NCBI GenBank assembly: GCA_016709315.1
Contig: JADJMZ010000007.1
Location: 370,843-434,842, forward strand
Source of the DNA: Ignavibacteria bacterium
GTDB lineage: Bacteria; Bacteroidota; Ignavibacteria; Tepidaquicellales; Tepidaquicellaceae
DNA: 64,000 bases
Direction of reading: 5' to 3'
This document shows positions 36,795 through 46,636 of the stretch, in pieces (the first letter of the stretch is position 1; every line of letters starts with the position of its first letter). Under the pieces are notes generated by a model. That model had not been told where the DNA came from, made no database searches, and saw only the letters and a program-made list of their open reading frames with translations. The position numbers and the translations under genes are program-made.

Positions 36795-38951
36795 ATGAAA
36801 AAATACTTTTTAAAGTCAGCATTTTTCTTATGCTTAATCGTCAGCACAAATGTTTATTCACAATGGATATATCCTGAGACAAGAAAAGTTGACAGTACAC
36901 AGACGTATTTCGGAGTTACTCTGAAAGATCCTTATCAGTGGCTTGAGGATTTAAAAAATACTGAAGTCCAAAACTGGTTTAAAGCGCAGTCGGAATTCAC
37001 TGATAATGCATTAAGTAAGATTCCGGGACAGGATATTTTGTTTAATGAGATGACTCAACTGGATAATGTAAAAAATGTCAAGTACAGCAGCATTCAGGAA
37101 GTCAAAGGAAAATATTTTTTTGAAAAAAGGTTACCCGGTGAAGAAGAAAACAAACTTTATTTCAGGAATGATAAATTCGGCGAAGATATTCTTTTGTTTG
37201 ATCCGGAAAATTACATACCGGGAATGAGTTACAACCTGAGCGGATGGTCATTAAATGAATACGGTAATAAGGTTATTATCGGTATTACTGAGAGCGGCAA
37301 GGAAAGACCGTTCCTTAAAATTATGGATGTGGAAACTAAAACATTTTATCCTGAAGAATTCAAAGCATCTTATTCATCAGGCTGGGTAGACGGAGCTGAA
37401 AATACTTTTATGTATCTTAAACTTAAGAATGATGATGTGCATGATCCTTCTTCTAATCTTGATTCTAAATTAATGATTCACACGCTTGGCAAATCAGTTT
37501 CTGCTGACAAAGAAATACTCAGCAGAGTTCATGATCCCTCACTTGACATAAAACCCGAAGAATATCCGTATATCCTGATAAGTCCCGGTAATAAATACTT
37601 ATTCGCCTATAAAAGCTCAGTAGACAATAATCAGGAAATTTATTTTGCAAACAGGGATGAATTATTTAACGAAAAAATAAACTGGAAAAAACTTTGCAGT
37701 AAAGAGGATAAAATAACCAGTGCTATTAATTTTGAGGACGATGTTTATTTTCTTACTTCAAAAAACTCATCCAATTTTAAGATCATTAAAACTTCATTAA
37801 TTAATCCTGACGTTAACAATGCGGCAGTAATTATGGAAGGTGCAGATAAAAAAATTGATTATATAAACTCTGCCAGAGATTATCTGATCATTACTCTTGT
37901 AAAGAACGGGATAGAAACTTTTATAAATAAAATGGATTTCAGGACAGGTAAAATAGTCAGTGTTGATATGCCTTTGAGCGGAAGTATTTCTGTAATTCCG
38001 AACAGTAATTATTCAAATGAATGTACGGTATGGAACAGTTACTGGACTACACCTTCAAATCTATATCAGCTTAATCTGGAGAACAATGAGTTTGAAAAAG
38101 GTCCGTTTAATGTGGAAGCGGATTATCCGGGCATTGAAAATCTTGTTAGCGTAGAAATTGAAGTTCCTTCTCATGACGGAGAACTGGTTCCTTTATCAAT
38201 AATTTATGACAAGACTGTGTTTAAAAATGACGGCAGTAATATTTGCTATCTTGACGGATACGGGGCTTACGGTAATCCATACAGTCCGTATTTTGATTAC
38301 ACTATGCTAACAATGTTTAAACGAGGAGTTATTCTTGCAGTAGCCCATGTAAGAGGCGGTGGAGAAAAAGGAGAAGAGTGGTACAGAGCAGGATGGAAAA
38401 ATACAAAACCTAATACCTGGAAAGATTTTATTGCTTGCGGAGAATATCTTATTAAAAATAATTATACTTCATCAGATAAACTTGCCGGGACCGGAGCAAG
38501 CGCAGGAGGAATACTTATCGGCAGAGCCATAACAGAAAGACCGGATTTATTTAAAGTGGCTATTCCGAAAGTTGGATGCATGAATACAGTAAGGGCAGAA
38601 CTAAGTCCGAACGGTCCTGTAAACATTCCTGAATTCGGCACTGTAACAATTGAAGAAGATTTCAAAGCACTTTATGAAATGGATTCTTACCATCATTTAA
38701 AGGAAGGAGAGCATTACCCTTCGACTCTCATTACTACAGGTTTCAATGATCCAAGAGTTGTTTCATGGATTCCCGGAAAATTCGCTGCTAAAATGCAGAA
38801 AGTAAACAGTTCAGATAATCCCGTCCTGCTTAAAGTAGATTATACAACAGGACATTTCGGCGGAGAATCAATGAGCAGCTTTTTCCGCAATACAAGTGAA
38901 ATTTTTTCGTTTATACTTTGGCAATGCGGACATCCTGATTTTCAGCCATAA
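36795..38951 (+). CDS. Prolyl oligopeptidase family serine peptidase (S9A)
   Basis: A 718-residue enzyme with a signal peptide (ends near STNVYSQ), so it is periplasmic. The N-terminal part (DPYQWLEDLKNTEVQNW) and the seven-bladed propeller are followed by the alpha/beta-hydrolase domain: YGAYGNPYSPYF, HVRGGGEKGEEWYRAG, nucleophile GASAGG (Ser569), acid NDPRV (Asp652) and TGHFGG (His687). It cleaves short peptides after proline, probably degrading peptides for uptake. It lies 51 bp downstream of the isoaspartyl peptidase gene on the same strand, suggesting a peptide-breakdown transcript. Confidence 0.93.
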   Translation: MKKYFLKSAFFLCLIVSTNVYSQWIYPETRKVDSTQTYFGVTLKDPYQWLEDLKNTEVQNWFKAQSEFTDNALSKIPGQDILFNEMTQLDNVKNVKYSSIQEVKGKYFFEKRLPGEEENKLYFRNDKFGEDILLFDPENYIPGMSYNLSGWSLNEYGNKVIIGITESGKERPFLKIMDVETKTFYPEEFKASYSSGWVDGAENTFMYLKLKNDDVHDPSSNLDSKLMIHTLGKSVSADKEILSRVHDPSLDIKPEEYPYILISPGNKYLFAYKSSVDNNQEIYFANRDELFNEKINWKKLCSKEDKITSAINFEDDVYFLTSKNSSNFKIIKTSLINPDVNNAAVIMEGADKKIDYINSARDYLIITLVKNGIETFINKMDFRTGKIVSVDMPLSGSISVIPNSNYSNECTVWNSYWTTPSNLYQLNLENNEFEKGPFNVEADYPGIENLVSVEIEVPSHDGELVPLSIIYDKTVFKNDGSNICYLDGYGAYGNPYSPYFDYTMLTMFKRGVILAVAHVRGGGEKGEEWYRAGWKNTKPNTWKDFIACGEYLIKNNYTSSDKLAGTGASAGGILIGRAITERPDLFKVAIPKVGCMNTVRAELSPNGPVNIPEFGTVTIEEDFKALYEMDSYHHLKEGEHYPSTLITTGFNDPRVVSWIPGKFAAKMQKVNSSDNPVLLKVDYTTGHFGGESMSSFFRNTSEIFSFILWQCGHPDFQP

Positions 38952-38997
38952 GAAAATTGACATTAATTCTTAATTTATACTTTAAATTATAAACAGA

Positions 38998-39501
38998 ATG
39001 GTAGACACTTTCAGAAAAACTGACATAGCTCTTAAACTTTATGAGAGTACGCAAAATCTAATCAGATTTGCAGATACAAAGATTAATTCACTTTCTGTGA
39101 TTAATGGTATCGCAACTTCATTTGTGATTACAAATTTTCAGCAGCTCTATCAGATCAGTATTTTTTCCAAAATTATTCTGTTTATGTTTTTTATGACCTT
39201 TATTGTTTTTGTTTATTTTCTTTTAAACACAATCCTTCCAAGAAAGAATGAAAATTCCGATGTTATAGGAAATCAGTTAGTTTTCTTTGCTCACATTTCC
39301 AAAAGGAACAATGTGAAGGATTTTATTTCTGATTTCAACTCTACTTCTTCCGAAGATTTCCTTGATGATCTTTTGCAGCAGATCTATGAAAGCGCTAAGA
39401 TAGCCACAGTTAAATTCATTAATTACAAAAAAGGAATGATAACTCTGCAATTTCAGGTTTTTTTATTCTTCATATTGCTTGGGCTAAAATCGTTTGAATA
39501 A
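38998..39501 (+). CDS. Pycsar-effector-family membrane protein (PycTM/DUF5706-like)
   Basis: A 167-residue protein with the layout of PycTM/DUF5706 proteins, the membrane effectors of the Pycsar antiphage system. Residues 12-28 carry LYESTQNLIRFADTK, then helices TM1 (about 30-47) and TM2 (about 56-79). A middle soluble part has the family words VFFAHI and DFLDDLLQQIYESAKIATVK, and a C-terminal helix spans about 149-163. In characterised systems the effector oligomerises and harms the inner membrane after binding cCMP or cUMP. No cyclase gene is within several kb; a metallophosphoesterase follows 71 bp downstream on the same strand. Family assignment is from memory of the pattern. Confidence 0.75.
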   Translation: MVDTFRKTDIALKLYESTQNLIRFADTKINSLSVINGIATSFVITNFQQLYQISIFSKIILFMFFMTFIVFVYFLLNTILPRKNENSDVIGNQLVFFAHISKRNNVKDFISDFNSTSSEDFLDDLLQQIYESAKIATVKFINYKKGMITLQFQVFLFFILLGLKSFE

Positions 39502-39572
39502 GAATTTCAGTATGAAGTTTATCCGTATTATAATTTCAAGATTCATTTAAAATATTTTGTACAATAATATTT

Positions 39573-40952
39573 ATGCTTGTAGTATTCAGCGACATACATT
39601 TAACTGACGAATCAACTGCAATCAATGTCAATCCTGAGGCATTCACAAAAATACTTCTGAAAGAAATAGAATTATGCGCTGTTAAAAATGAAGCTAAGGA
39701 AATTATTATTGTACTGAACGGAGATATTTTAGATTTTGTAAGGACAGATTACTGGCTGAAAATTGACAGATCCGAAAGACCCTGGAATGGGACTCTTGAT
39801 AAAAAAACAGCTATGAACAATAATACTGCTCTGATGGAATTTCATTACGGGAAACTGCTCGATGAAATTATAAAGACAAACAGCAGCAAAGCGTTTTTAT
39901 CAATGATGAACAATATAAGCAGGAAATTTGGCGATAAAATTCCTGTTAAAGTATGTTATGTTACCGGCAATCATGACAGAATTTTGAATACATCTCCGGC
40001 TCTGAAAGAAAAAATACTCCGACTTTTATCTTCTTTTGAAAGTGATAATGTTTCATTTGCAAATGAATTTACCGATGCTTCACAATATTCTGTGCTTTGC
40101 AGGCATGGACATGAGTGGGATAATGCTAATTACGGATTAGAGCTTTATAAGTATCTCAACAGCGCAGATGATTTTATTCCGAGATTTCACCGCGATATTT
40201 ATAAACTGCAGACTATCGGAGAAGTTATTACCGCGGAATTAATGTCAGGAATAATACAAAGAGTGAAAGAAAAAATAAGTGATGTTAATATTATAAGTTC
40301 ATTAAAGGATCTGAATAATATCAGACCGGTATCAGATACTTTCCTGTGGCTTTACTGGTACGGAGTGGCAATCTCATCAAAGAATAAGATTATACTTTTA
40401 AATGCATTCCGGGAATCATTAAAAGAGCTTCTTAATACTGATCTTGCTAAATTGTGGGACAACATAAGTACGGAAGTTTGGCTTTTTAAAGGAGATATCA
40501 CTGACAGATTCGAACAACTTCTTCATCTTACAGAAGAGCTGGATTTTGATTCAATAAATAAATATGTAGAAGTATTTAAATTATTTGATAAAATTTTCGG
40601 ATGTTCCATTGACGCATATTCAGAAGGAGCAATGACTGAATTCAGAGACAAATATTATGCAGAAAAAGATATACAGTATATTCTTTACGGTCATACGCAT
40701 GAGGCAAGACATGATTATTTTTTCGGAGATAAGAATGGCAAAGTGAAAATGTATATCAACACAGGTACTTTCCTTCCTTACATACAGAAAACGAAAGATA
40801 AAAAAAGTTTTGCATCAGCATATCAGATGACAATGGTTTTTATTTACAGACGGGATGAAGATACAGAGAAGGGAATTCCTAATAAGTATCCAACCATGGA
40901 GTTATGGAACGGGATAAAAAGAAAGAAGTACGTCAGTAATAAGACAGCATAA
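39573..40952 (+). CDS. Calcineurin-like metallophosphoesterase
   Basis: A 459-residue cytoplasmic protein with the five metal-ligand motifs of the calcineurin-like phosphoesterase fold: SDIH (Asp7, His9), NGDILD (Asp51), GNHD (132-135), HGHEW (178-182) and GHTH (373-376). A long helical insert (about 185-360) lies between the last two, larger than in simple family members. Enzymes of this fold hydrolyse phosphodiesters, including cyclic nucleotides, nucleotides or lipid precursors; the substrate cannot be read here. Position directly after a Pycsar-effector-family gene suggests a regulatory or signal-degrading role. It converges with the GAF-SpoIIE gene, only 3 bp away. Confidence 0.88.
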   Translation: MLVVFSDIHLTDESTAINVNPEAFTKILLKEIELCAVKNEAKEIIIVLNGDILDFVRTDYWLKIDRSERPWNGTLDKKTAMNNNTALMEFHYGKLLDEIIKTNSSKAFLSMMNNISRKFGDKIPVKVCYVTGNHDRILNTSPALKEKILRLLSSFESDNVSFANEFTDASQYSVLCRHGHEWDNANYGLELYKYLNSADDFIPRFHRDIYKLQTIGEVITAELMSGIIQRVKEKISDVNIISSLKDLNNIRPVSDTFLWLYWYGVAISSKNKIILLNAFRESLKELLNTDLAKLWDNISTEVWLFKGDITDRFEQLLHLTEELDFDSINKYVEVFKLFDKIFGCSIDAYSEGAMTEFRDKYYAEKDIQYILYGHTHEARHDYFFGDKNGKVKMYINTGTFLPYIQKTKDKKSFASAYQMTMVFIYRRDEDTEKGIPNKYPTMELWNGIKRKKYVSNKTA

Positions 40953-40955
40953 TCA

Positions 40956-42248
40956 TTACTTAGTAATCCTCACAACACAGCAGGTAATATCATCGCTTTG
41001 CTCTGCATCTTTTACAAAATCTTTTATATCCGCCAGAATAAGTTTTAAGATTTCACCTGACGGTAAATTAAAATTATCTTTAACGACATTCTTCAGTCTG
41101 TCATCTCCGTACTGCTGATAATCTATACTCATTGCTTCTGTAACGCCATCAGTATAAAAAACAAATACATCGCCATCATTAAGAATTATTTCTTCCGTTT
41201 CAAATTCAGATTCCACGCAGCCGAGGAATATACCCCCTTTGTTAAGCTCTTCAATTACACCGCCTGATCTGAACACATAAATTGAATTATGCCCGGCATT
41301 TATGCTTTGCATAGAATTATTTTCATGATTAAATAAACCGAACCAGCATGTAGCGAATTTTTCCGATGTCGTGGATTCTATAAGAACTTTATTAAGCGTC
41401 TGAACGAAATTATTCAGATCGAATTTATCTTTATTCAGATTAAAATAAGTAACAATATAAGAATAGATTGTCGAAACAATCAGAGACGCAGAAATACTTT
41501 TTCCCGAAACATCGCTTACAAAGAATAATGTTTTTGTTGCGCTTATTTTATAAATATTATAATAATCACCTCCCACCTGTTTAGCGGGAATCAATTCAGA
41601 TGCGATTTCCAGATTTTCAAAGCCGGGAAAACCTTCGGGAAGCAGCCGCTGCTGAATTTCACGGGCAATTTTAACCTCCCTGTTCAGTGTCTCCTGTTTT
41701 ATCTTCTCTTCCATCAGTTCGGCGTTCTCTATAGATACTGCGCATTGAGAAGCCAGTATTACAAATAGTTTCAGATCTGTTTCGCTGAAAATATTTTTAT
41801 CTTTTTTATTTATAACCTGCAGCACACCAATTAATTTTTCTTTATGTATCATCGGGACGCAAATCATATCCTTTGTAATAAATCCGGTCTTTTTGTCAAA
41901 CTCGGGATTAAATCTATTATCTTCATGACAATCTTTTATAAGCAGAGGCATTCTGTTAACAGCAACCCAGCCGGCAATTCCTTCTCCCATATTGCAGGAA
42001 ATTTTCTTTACTTCATGACCTTTATCACCTGTTGCTACATGAAAGAAAAGTTTGTCTTCATTTTCATTGTACAGCAAAAGCGAACTTGCTTCTGCATTCA
42101 TAAGCGTCTTACAGCTATCCATTATTTCGGCAAGTAATACATCAAGAGGTTTGTTTTCTGATATTCTTTGTGATATATCCAGAACATAATTCATTCCTTC
42201 AACTAAATTCTGAAGTTCGTCTAAATTGTTTTTGTTTTTATCCGGCAT
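40956..42248 (-). CDS. GAF domain SpoIIE-type protein phosphatase (RsbU-like)
   Basis: A 430-residue cytoplasmic signalling protein. An N-terminal GAF domain (about 25-180) contains LLYNENEDKLFFHVATG and GEGIAGWVAVNRMPLLIKD. A short linker EVKIAREIQQRLLPEGFPG leads into a PP2C-type SpoIIE phosphatase (about 210-428) with SDVSGKSISASLIVSTI, NAGHNSIYVF and DGDVFVFYTDGVTEAMS, including metal-binding aspartates. Such proteins dephosphorylate anti-anti-sigma factors in partner-switching stress control. No STAS or anti-sigma kinase gene is nearby. The gene is divergent from the potassium channel gene at 42340. Confidence 0.9.
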   Translation of the reverse strand: MPDKNKNNLDELQNLVEGMNYVLDISQRISENKPLDVLLAEIMDSCKTLMNAEASSLLLYNENEDKLFFHVATGDKGHEVKKISCNMGEGIAGWVAVNRMPLLIKDCHEDNRFNPEFDKKTGFITKDMICVPMIHKEKLIGVLQVINKKDKNIFSETDLKLFVILASQCAVSIENAELMEEKIKQETLNREVKIAREIQQRLLPEGFPGFENLEIASELIPAKQVGGDYYNIYKISATKTLFFVSDVSGKSISASLIVSTIYSYIVTYFNLNKDKFDLNNFVQTLNKVLIESTTSEKFATCWFGLFNHENNSMQSINAGHNSIYVFRSGGVIEELNKGGIFLGCVESEFETEEIILNDGDVFVFYTDGVTEAMSIDYQQYGDDRLKNVVKDNFNLPSGEILKLILADIKDFVKDAEQSDDITCCVVRITK

Positions 42249-42339
42249 CTTTAAATTTTTTGTAAAATAAAAATTATTATCGCTTAATAATATTCATTTT
42301 AGAATTTTTTTTGCAAACTCAAATGGGTAAATTTTAGAA

Positions 42340-43350
42340 ATGAAAACTGAGGCAAAACGAAAACTTATACTGACTTTCTCTGCGCTTATTGTTATTCTGA
42401 TCACAGGAACATTCGGTTACTGGTTTTTGACGGGACGTGAGAACAATCTTTTCCTGTGTTTTTACATGACAGTGATCACGATTACTACAATAGGATTCGG
42501 AGAAGTAATTGACATGCATAATTATTATGAGGCAAGATTATTCACTGTATTTCTGGCTTTTACCGGTATCGGCCTTCTTACATATTTTGTATCAACTATA
42601 TCGGTTCTTATTATTGAAGGAGAAATCAGAGAATCTTATAAAAGGAAAAAAATGGAAAAAGAAATTTCTAAATTTGAGAATCACTATGTTATTTGCGGCG
42701 TAAGCAGACATTCTTATCATTTAATAGAAGAGCTTATTGACACAAACAGGGAAAGTGTTTTCATAGAGATCAGCAGGAATGTTATTAACAATACTCTTGA
42801 GAAATATCCGGATATGAATTATCTGGAAGGCGATGCAACGAGCGATGAAGTTCTTCTAAAAGCAGGAATAATGAATGCAGGCGGTTTATTTGTATCAACA
42901 AGTGATGATAATACTAATCTTGTGATCTGCCTTTCGGCAAGACAGTTAAATCCCGGAATAAAAATTGTCTCGCTGTGCATGAATCATAATAATTCAGATA
43001 AAATGAAATTAGCAGGTGCTAACAATGTTATTTCACCAAATTATATCGGAGGTCTGCGAATGGCATCTGAAATGCTGAGACCTTCTGTAACTAACTTTCT
43101 CGATACTTTGCAGAAATACAAAAACAAAAAACTGAGAATTGAGCAGATCGACCTTAAGGATAAATTTTCCGATAAAAAATTAATTGACCTTCGTCTTGAA
43201 GATTTTAAAAATACGCTTGTGATAGCTCTGATGAAAGACGATGAATGGATATTTAAACCTGAGGACGATATTGATATAGAGATAGATGATGTACTGATCG
43301 TTATGACCACACCTGAAGAAAGAGTTAAACTCGAACATCTGACTATCTGA
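42340..43350 (+). CDS. Potassium channel with RCK/TrkA-N domain
   Basis: A 336-residue inner-membrane protein. Two helices flank a pore loop with the selectivity filter TTIGFGE (49-55), giving the 2-TM Kch/MthK-type K+ channel layout. The rest is an RCK domain: a Rossmann-like TrkA-N part beginning HYVICGVSRHSYHLIEEL with FIEIS and EGDATSDEVLLKAGI, then a TrkA-C part near the end. The first nucleotide-binding glycine motif is atypical (CGVSRH in place of GxGxxG), so ligand may differ from NAD+. A cytosolic gating role is expected. Confidence 0.9.
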   Translation: MKTEAKRKLILTFSALIVILITGTFGYWFLTGRENNLFLCFYMTVITITTIGFGEVIDMHNYYEARLFTVFLAFTGIGLLTYFVSTISVLIIEGEIRESYKRKKMEKEISKFENHYVICGVSRHSYHLIEELIDTNRESVFIEISRNVINNTLEKYPDMNYLEGDATSDEVLLKAGIMNAGGLFVSTSDDNTNLVICLSARQLNPGIKIVSLCMNHNNSDKMKLAGANNVISPNYIGGLRMASEMLRPSVTNFLDTLQKYKNKKLRIEQIDLKDKFSDKKLIDLRLEDFKNTLVIALMKDDEWIFKPEDDIDIEIDDVLIVMTTPEERVKLEHLTI

Positions 43351-43426
43351 TCCCGGGGAATCCGGATTTAGATTCAATAATAAAATACAACTAATTTTCA
43401 ATTAAACTAAAACAGGAGATTTACAT

Positions 43427-44356
43427 TTGTCAACAGAGTTATTATTATGGCTTGGGTTCGGACTGTTCCTTGCAGTAATGCTTGCGCTTGATCTCGGAGT
43501 ATTTCACAAGAATTCACATGTGGTGGAATTTAAGGAAGCTATAACATGGAGCGGTGTCTGGATCGGCCTTGCTATTATTTTCAATGTAGGAGTTTTTTAT
43601 TTCGCAGGAGAGGTAAAAGGTCTTGAATTTCTTACAGGATATCTTATAGAAAAATCTTTAAGCATAGATAATGTTTTTATCATTGCGCTTATATTTACAT
43701 ACTTCAACGTTCCCCGCGAATATCAGCACAGAGTTTTATTCTGGGGCGTTATCGGAGCGCTGATCATGAGAGCTGTTTTGATTGCTGTCGGAGCTGTGCT
43801 TATTACTAAATTCACCTGGATCATATATATTTTCGGAGCATTCCTGATATTTACGGGAATTAAAATGTATTTTCAAAAAGATCATAAAATTGATCCTGAT
43901 AAAAATCCGCTGGTAAAATTATCCAAGAAACTTATTCCTGTAACTGATCAATATAATAAAGAAAAGTTTTTTGTTGTTAAAGAAGGTAAAAGATTCGCAA
44001 CCCCTTTGTTTCTGGTATTGCTGCTTGTAGAAACGACTGATCTTATTTTTGCAGTTGATTCAATCCCGGCCATATTTGCAATATCTAAGGATCCGTTTAT
44101 TGTGTTTACGTCAAATGCATTTGCGATACTCGGATTAAGATCTCTGTATTTTGCGCTTGCCGGTGTAATACATAAATTTTATTATCTTAAAGCAGGTTTA
44201 TCTGTGATTCTGGTTTTTGTAGGAATAAAAATGCTGCTCATAGACATATATAAAATTCCAATCGGAATATCGCTTGGATTCATAGCGCTTGTAGTAATTA
44301 TTTCAATATATGCTTCAGTACAGAAAAATAAGAGTTTGGAAAATAAATCCAACTGA
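43427..44356 (+). CDS. TerC family integral membrane protein
   Basis: A 309-residue inner-membrane protein of the TerC/Alx family with about eight helices. Typical acidic transmembrane motifs are present: LALDLGVFHK, EKSLSIDNVF and LLLVETTDLIFAVDSIPAIFA. Members export metal ions such as manganese or load metals onto exoenzymes; tellurite resistance was the founding phenotype. The start is TTG at 43427 preceded by AGGAG at 43414-43418, a good ribosome-binding site. No yybP-ykoY riboswitch-like structure was found in the 76-bp leader. Confidence 0.9.
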   Translation: MSTELLLWLGFGLFLAVMLALDLGVFHKNSHVVEFKEAITWSGVWIGLAIIFNVGVFYFAGEVKGLEFLTGYLIEKSLSIDNVFIIALIFTYFNVPREYQHRVLFWGVIGALIMRAVLIAVGAVLITKFTWIIYIFGAFLIFTGIKMYFQKDHKIDPDKNPLVKLSKKLIPVTDQYNKEKFFVVKEGKRFATPLFLVLLLVETTDLIFAVDSIPAIFAISKDPFIVFTSNAFAILGLRSLYFALAGVIHKFYYLKAGLSVILVFVGIKMLLIDIYKIPIGISLGFIALVVIISIYASVQKNKSLENKSN

Positions 44357-44379
44357 TCTTTTATCGATTCAGTAAATTT

Positions 44380-45509
44380 TCATTCAAGTTTTTTTCTGAA
44401 TCTTAATGAACTCGATATAAGAATGAATATTCCCATTGAAAGCAACACTGTGCATTCTATCCATAGTTCTGAAAGTCCAAGTCCTTTCAGAACTATCCCC
44501 GAATAATGACAAGAAAATATCTTAACGGAATAAGATATGTTACATATTGAATTATCACAGGCATATTCTCTACCGGAAATGAAAATCCTGACAGAAAAAT
44601 CATAGGCATGATAACAAGGAATGCTGCAGTGATCATTGCCTGCTGCTGAGTTCGCGATATCGTAGACACAAACAAACCGAGTCCCAGAGTTGAAAGCATA
44701 AAAATAAAAGATGACACAAAAAGAAAGATCAGACTTCCTTTGACATAAATACCGAACCAGAATGTCATCACTGAAAGCACAAGCGTCATTGAGACTATTC
44801 CCAGTATTGCGAACGGAATTAATTTTCCGAGAATTATCTGATATGGTTTTACCGGAGTAACGATAAGCTGTTCAAGTGTTCCGATTTCTCTTTCCTTTAC
44901 TATAGCAAGTGATGAAAGATTTGTGGTAATTATAATCAGTATAAGTCCCACAATGCCGGGCAGCATATAATTTCTTGTAGATAAATCTGCGTTATACCAT
45001 ATCCTTGATACAGGTTCGATCGTTCCGGCAATTGAAGTTTTTATTCCGGCTTTTTCTATATTTTCAACAGCAATGTTGTTTGAAAAAGCTGAAGCAATAT
45101 TCTGAATGTAACCTGCGGCAATAGATGCTTTGTTTCCGTCAGAGCCGTCAATTATGAACTGAACTTTCGCAGTCACTCTTGTATTTAAATCCTTTTCAAA
45201 ATTTTCAGGTATTACAATTCCTGTTATGGCTTTGCCATTGTCTATCAGTCTGCTCAATTCATTATAATCGCTTACATAATAATCCATAGAAAAGTATCCT
45301 GACTTTTCAAAGTTCCTCACAAACTCCCTGCTCGATTCTGATCTGTCTCTGTCAAAGACAGCTGTCTGAACATTTTTAATGTCTCTGTTGGCAGCATATC
45401 CAAGAAAGATCAGCTGTATAACTGGGGCTATAATCACTACCATAAACATTTTCGGATCACGAATGAACTGAAGAAATTCCTTTACTAAAAATATTTTCAG
45501 AATATTCAT
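44380..45509 (-). CDS. ABC-2 type transporter permease (YbhR/YhhJ-like), frameshifted near its 3' end
   Basis: An ABC-2 permease with an N-terminal helix (FLQFIRDPKMFMVV), a large periplasmic loop and a five-helix C-terminal bundle, which in tripartite exporters passes a drug to a TolC channel. The open frame stops at a TAG (44493-44495) right after FLVIIRG. One extra C in the C4 run at 44497-44500 restores the frame to IVLKGLGLSELWIE and on to FRKKLE, ending at TGA 44380-44382, giving about 376 residues, the length of YhhJ/YbhR. The sister permease keeps the same segment as ILRDILLKGSG. A homopolymer sequencing error is more likely than decay. ATG overlaps the stop of the upstream permease gene (ATGA). 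Confidence 0.82.
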
Positions 45510-46636
45510 AATGATTTTGCTTTTTTTATTTTGATAGTTGATATTGCAATGAATACCGTAGCAAAAATCAGAAGATAAATCATTTGTTCTTTGAACGCTT
45601 CCAGTCCTGAACCTTTAAGTAAAATATCTCTTAAGATAATTATATAATATTTTGCCGGAGATATGTATGACAGTATCTGAATGGGAACCGGCATGCTTTC
45701 TATCGGAAAAATAAACCCTGACAATATGACAGTCGGAAGCTGAGATGCAAGCTGAGAGATCATAAAAGCTACCTGCTGTGTATCCGAAATAGTCGAAATG
45801 AATACTCCCATGCTCAATGTAGCAAGAAGATAGCAGATCGTTCCAGTTAGTAGATACAGATAACTTCCTTTTACGGTGATTCCGAATAACAAATAAGCCA
45901 TGAGCAATACTGATACAGCTATGAGCAGCGAAATTATTAGGTAAGGGATTATTTTTCCGAAAATCAGCTGAAGTGATGTTACAGGGGAAACTGTTATCTG
46001 TTCGATCGTTCCGGTTTCTTTTTCTTTTACAAGCGAAATTGAAGTCAGTATAACGGAAATTATGATCAGTATCATTGCTATCAGTCCGGGAATAAAAAAC
46101 TGAGTTGTATCAAGATCTTTGTTATACCAGAATTGCGGCTCAATACTTAACGGCTGATATTGCTTAACTCCTTTTAGAGAGAGAAATTCTTTCATTATTT
46201 TTTGAGAAAATGATCCGGTGGCTGCGTTAACATAATTCAGTATGATCGTAGCAGTGTTTGCATCAACTCCGTCAATAAGAAACTGAACGCTTACATTTCT
46301 CTTCAGCGCAAGATCTTTTGAAAAATTATCCGGCACTACTACAACGCACTGCACCAATCCCTTATCCAGCAGTTTATTAATTTCATCATCGCTGTCAATA
46401 TATTTTATAATACTGAAGTAAAAAGATCCGTCCAGACTGTTAATAAATTCTCTCGAGGTTTCGGATTTATCTTTATCAAGAATTCCAAGTTTAATAACGT
46501 TTACATCAAGAGTAATAGCATATCCGAATAATGTCAGCAGGAAAACAGGAAGTACGAAAATAATCATAAGACTTCTTTTATCCCGGCTTATCTGTCTGAA
46601 TTCTTTTTTGGAAACAGAATATATTTTATTTAACAT
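45506..46636 (-). CDS. ABC-2 type transporter permease (YbhS-like)
   Basis: A permease of about 376 residues, starting MLNKIYSVSKKEFRQI if the ATG at 46636 is used; a longer ATG at 46654 adds six codons and lies deeper inside the upstream ATPase gene. Key parts are ISRDKRSLMIIFVLP (first helix), a large periplasmic loop, and GTIEQITVSPVTSLQLIFGKIIPYL, which contacts the ATPase. It pairs with the second permease in the same operon, from which it is separated by a 4-bp ATGA overlap. The pair resembles YbhS/YbhR of E. coli, a heterodimeric drug exporter. Confidence 0.88.
   Translation of the reverse strand: MLNKIYSVSKKEFRQISRDKRSLMIIFVLPVFLLTLFGYAITLDVNVIKLGILDKDKSETSREFINSLDGSFYFSIIKYIDSDDEINKLLDKGLVQCVVVVPDNFSKDLALKRNVSVQFLIDGVDANTATIILNYVNAATGSFSQKIMKEFLSLKGVKQYQPLSIEPQFWYNKDLDTTQFFIPGLIAMILIIISVILTSISLVKEKETGTIEQITVSPVTSLQLIFGKIIPYLIISLLIAVSVLLMAYLLFGITVKGSYLYLLTGTICYLLATLSMGVFISTISDTQQVAFMISQLASQLPTVILSGFIFPIESMPVPIQILSYISPAKYYIIILRDILLKGSGLEAFKEQMIYLLIFATVFIAISTIKIKKAKSL

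Noticed and set aside
38998..43350. A complete Pycsar or CBASS system
   Set aside because: No pyrimidine cyclase or CD-NTase gene is present; the GAF-SpoIIE and potassium channel genes have ordinary housekeeping explanations, so only the two-gene pair is reported.
43351..43426. Manganese (yybP-ykoY) riboswitch upstream of the TerC gene
   Set aside because: The 76-bp leader has no matching stem pattern or length; the TTG start is explained by the AGGAG site alone.
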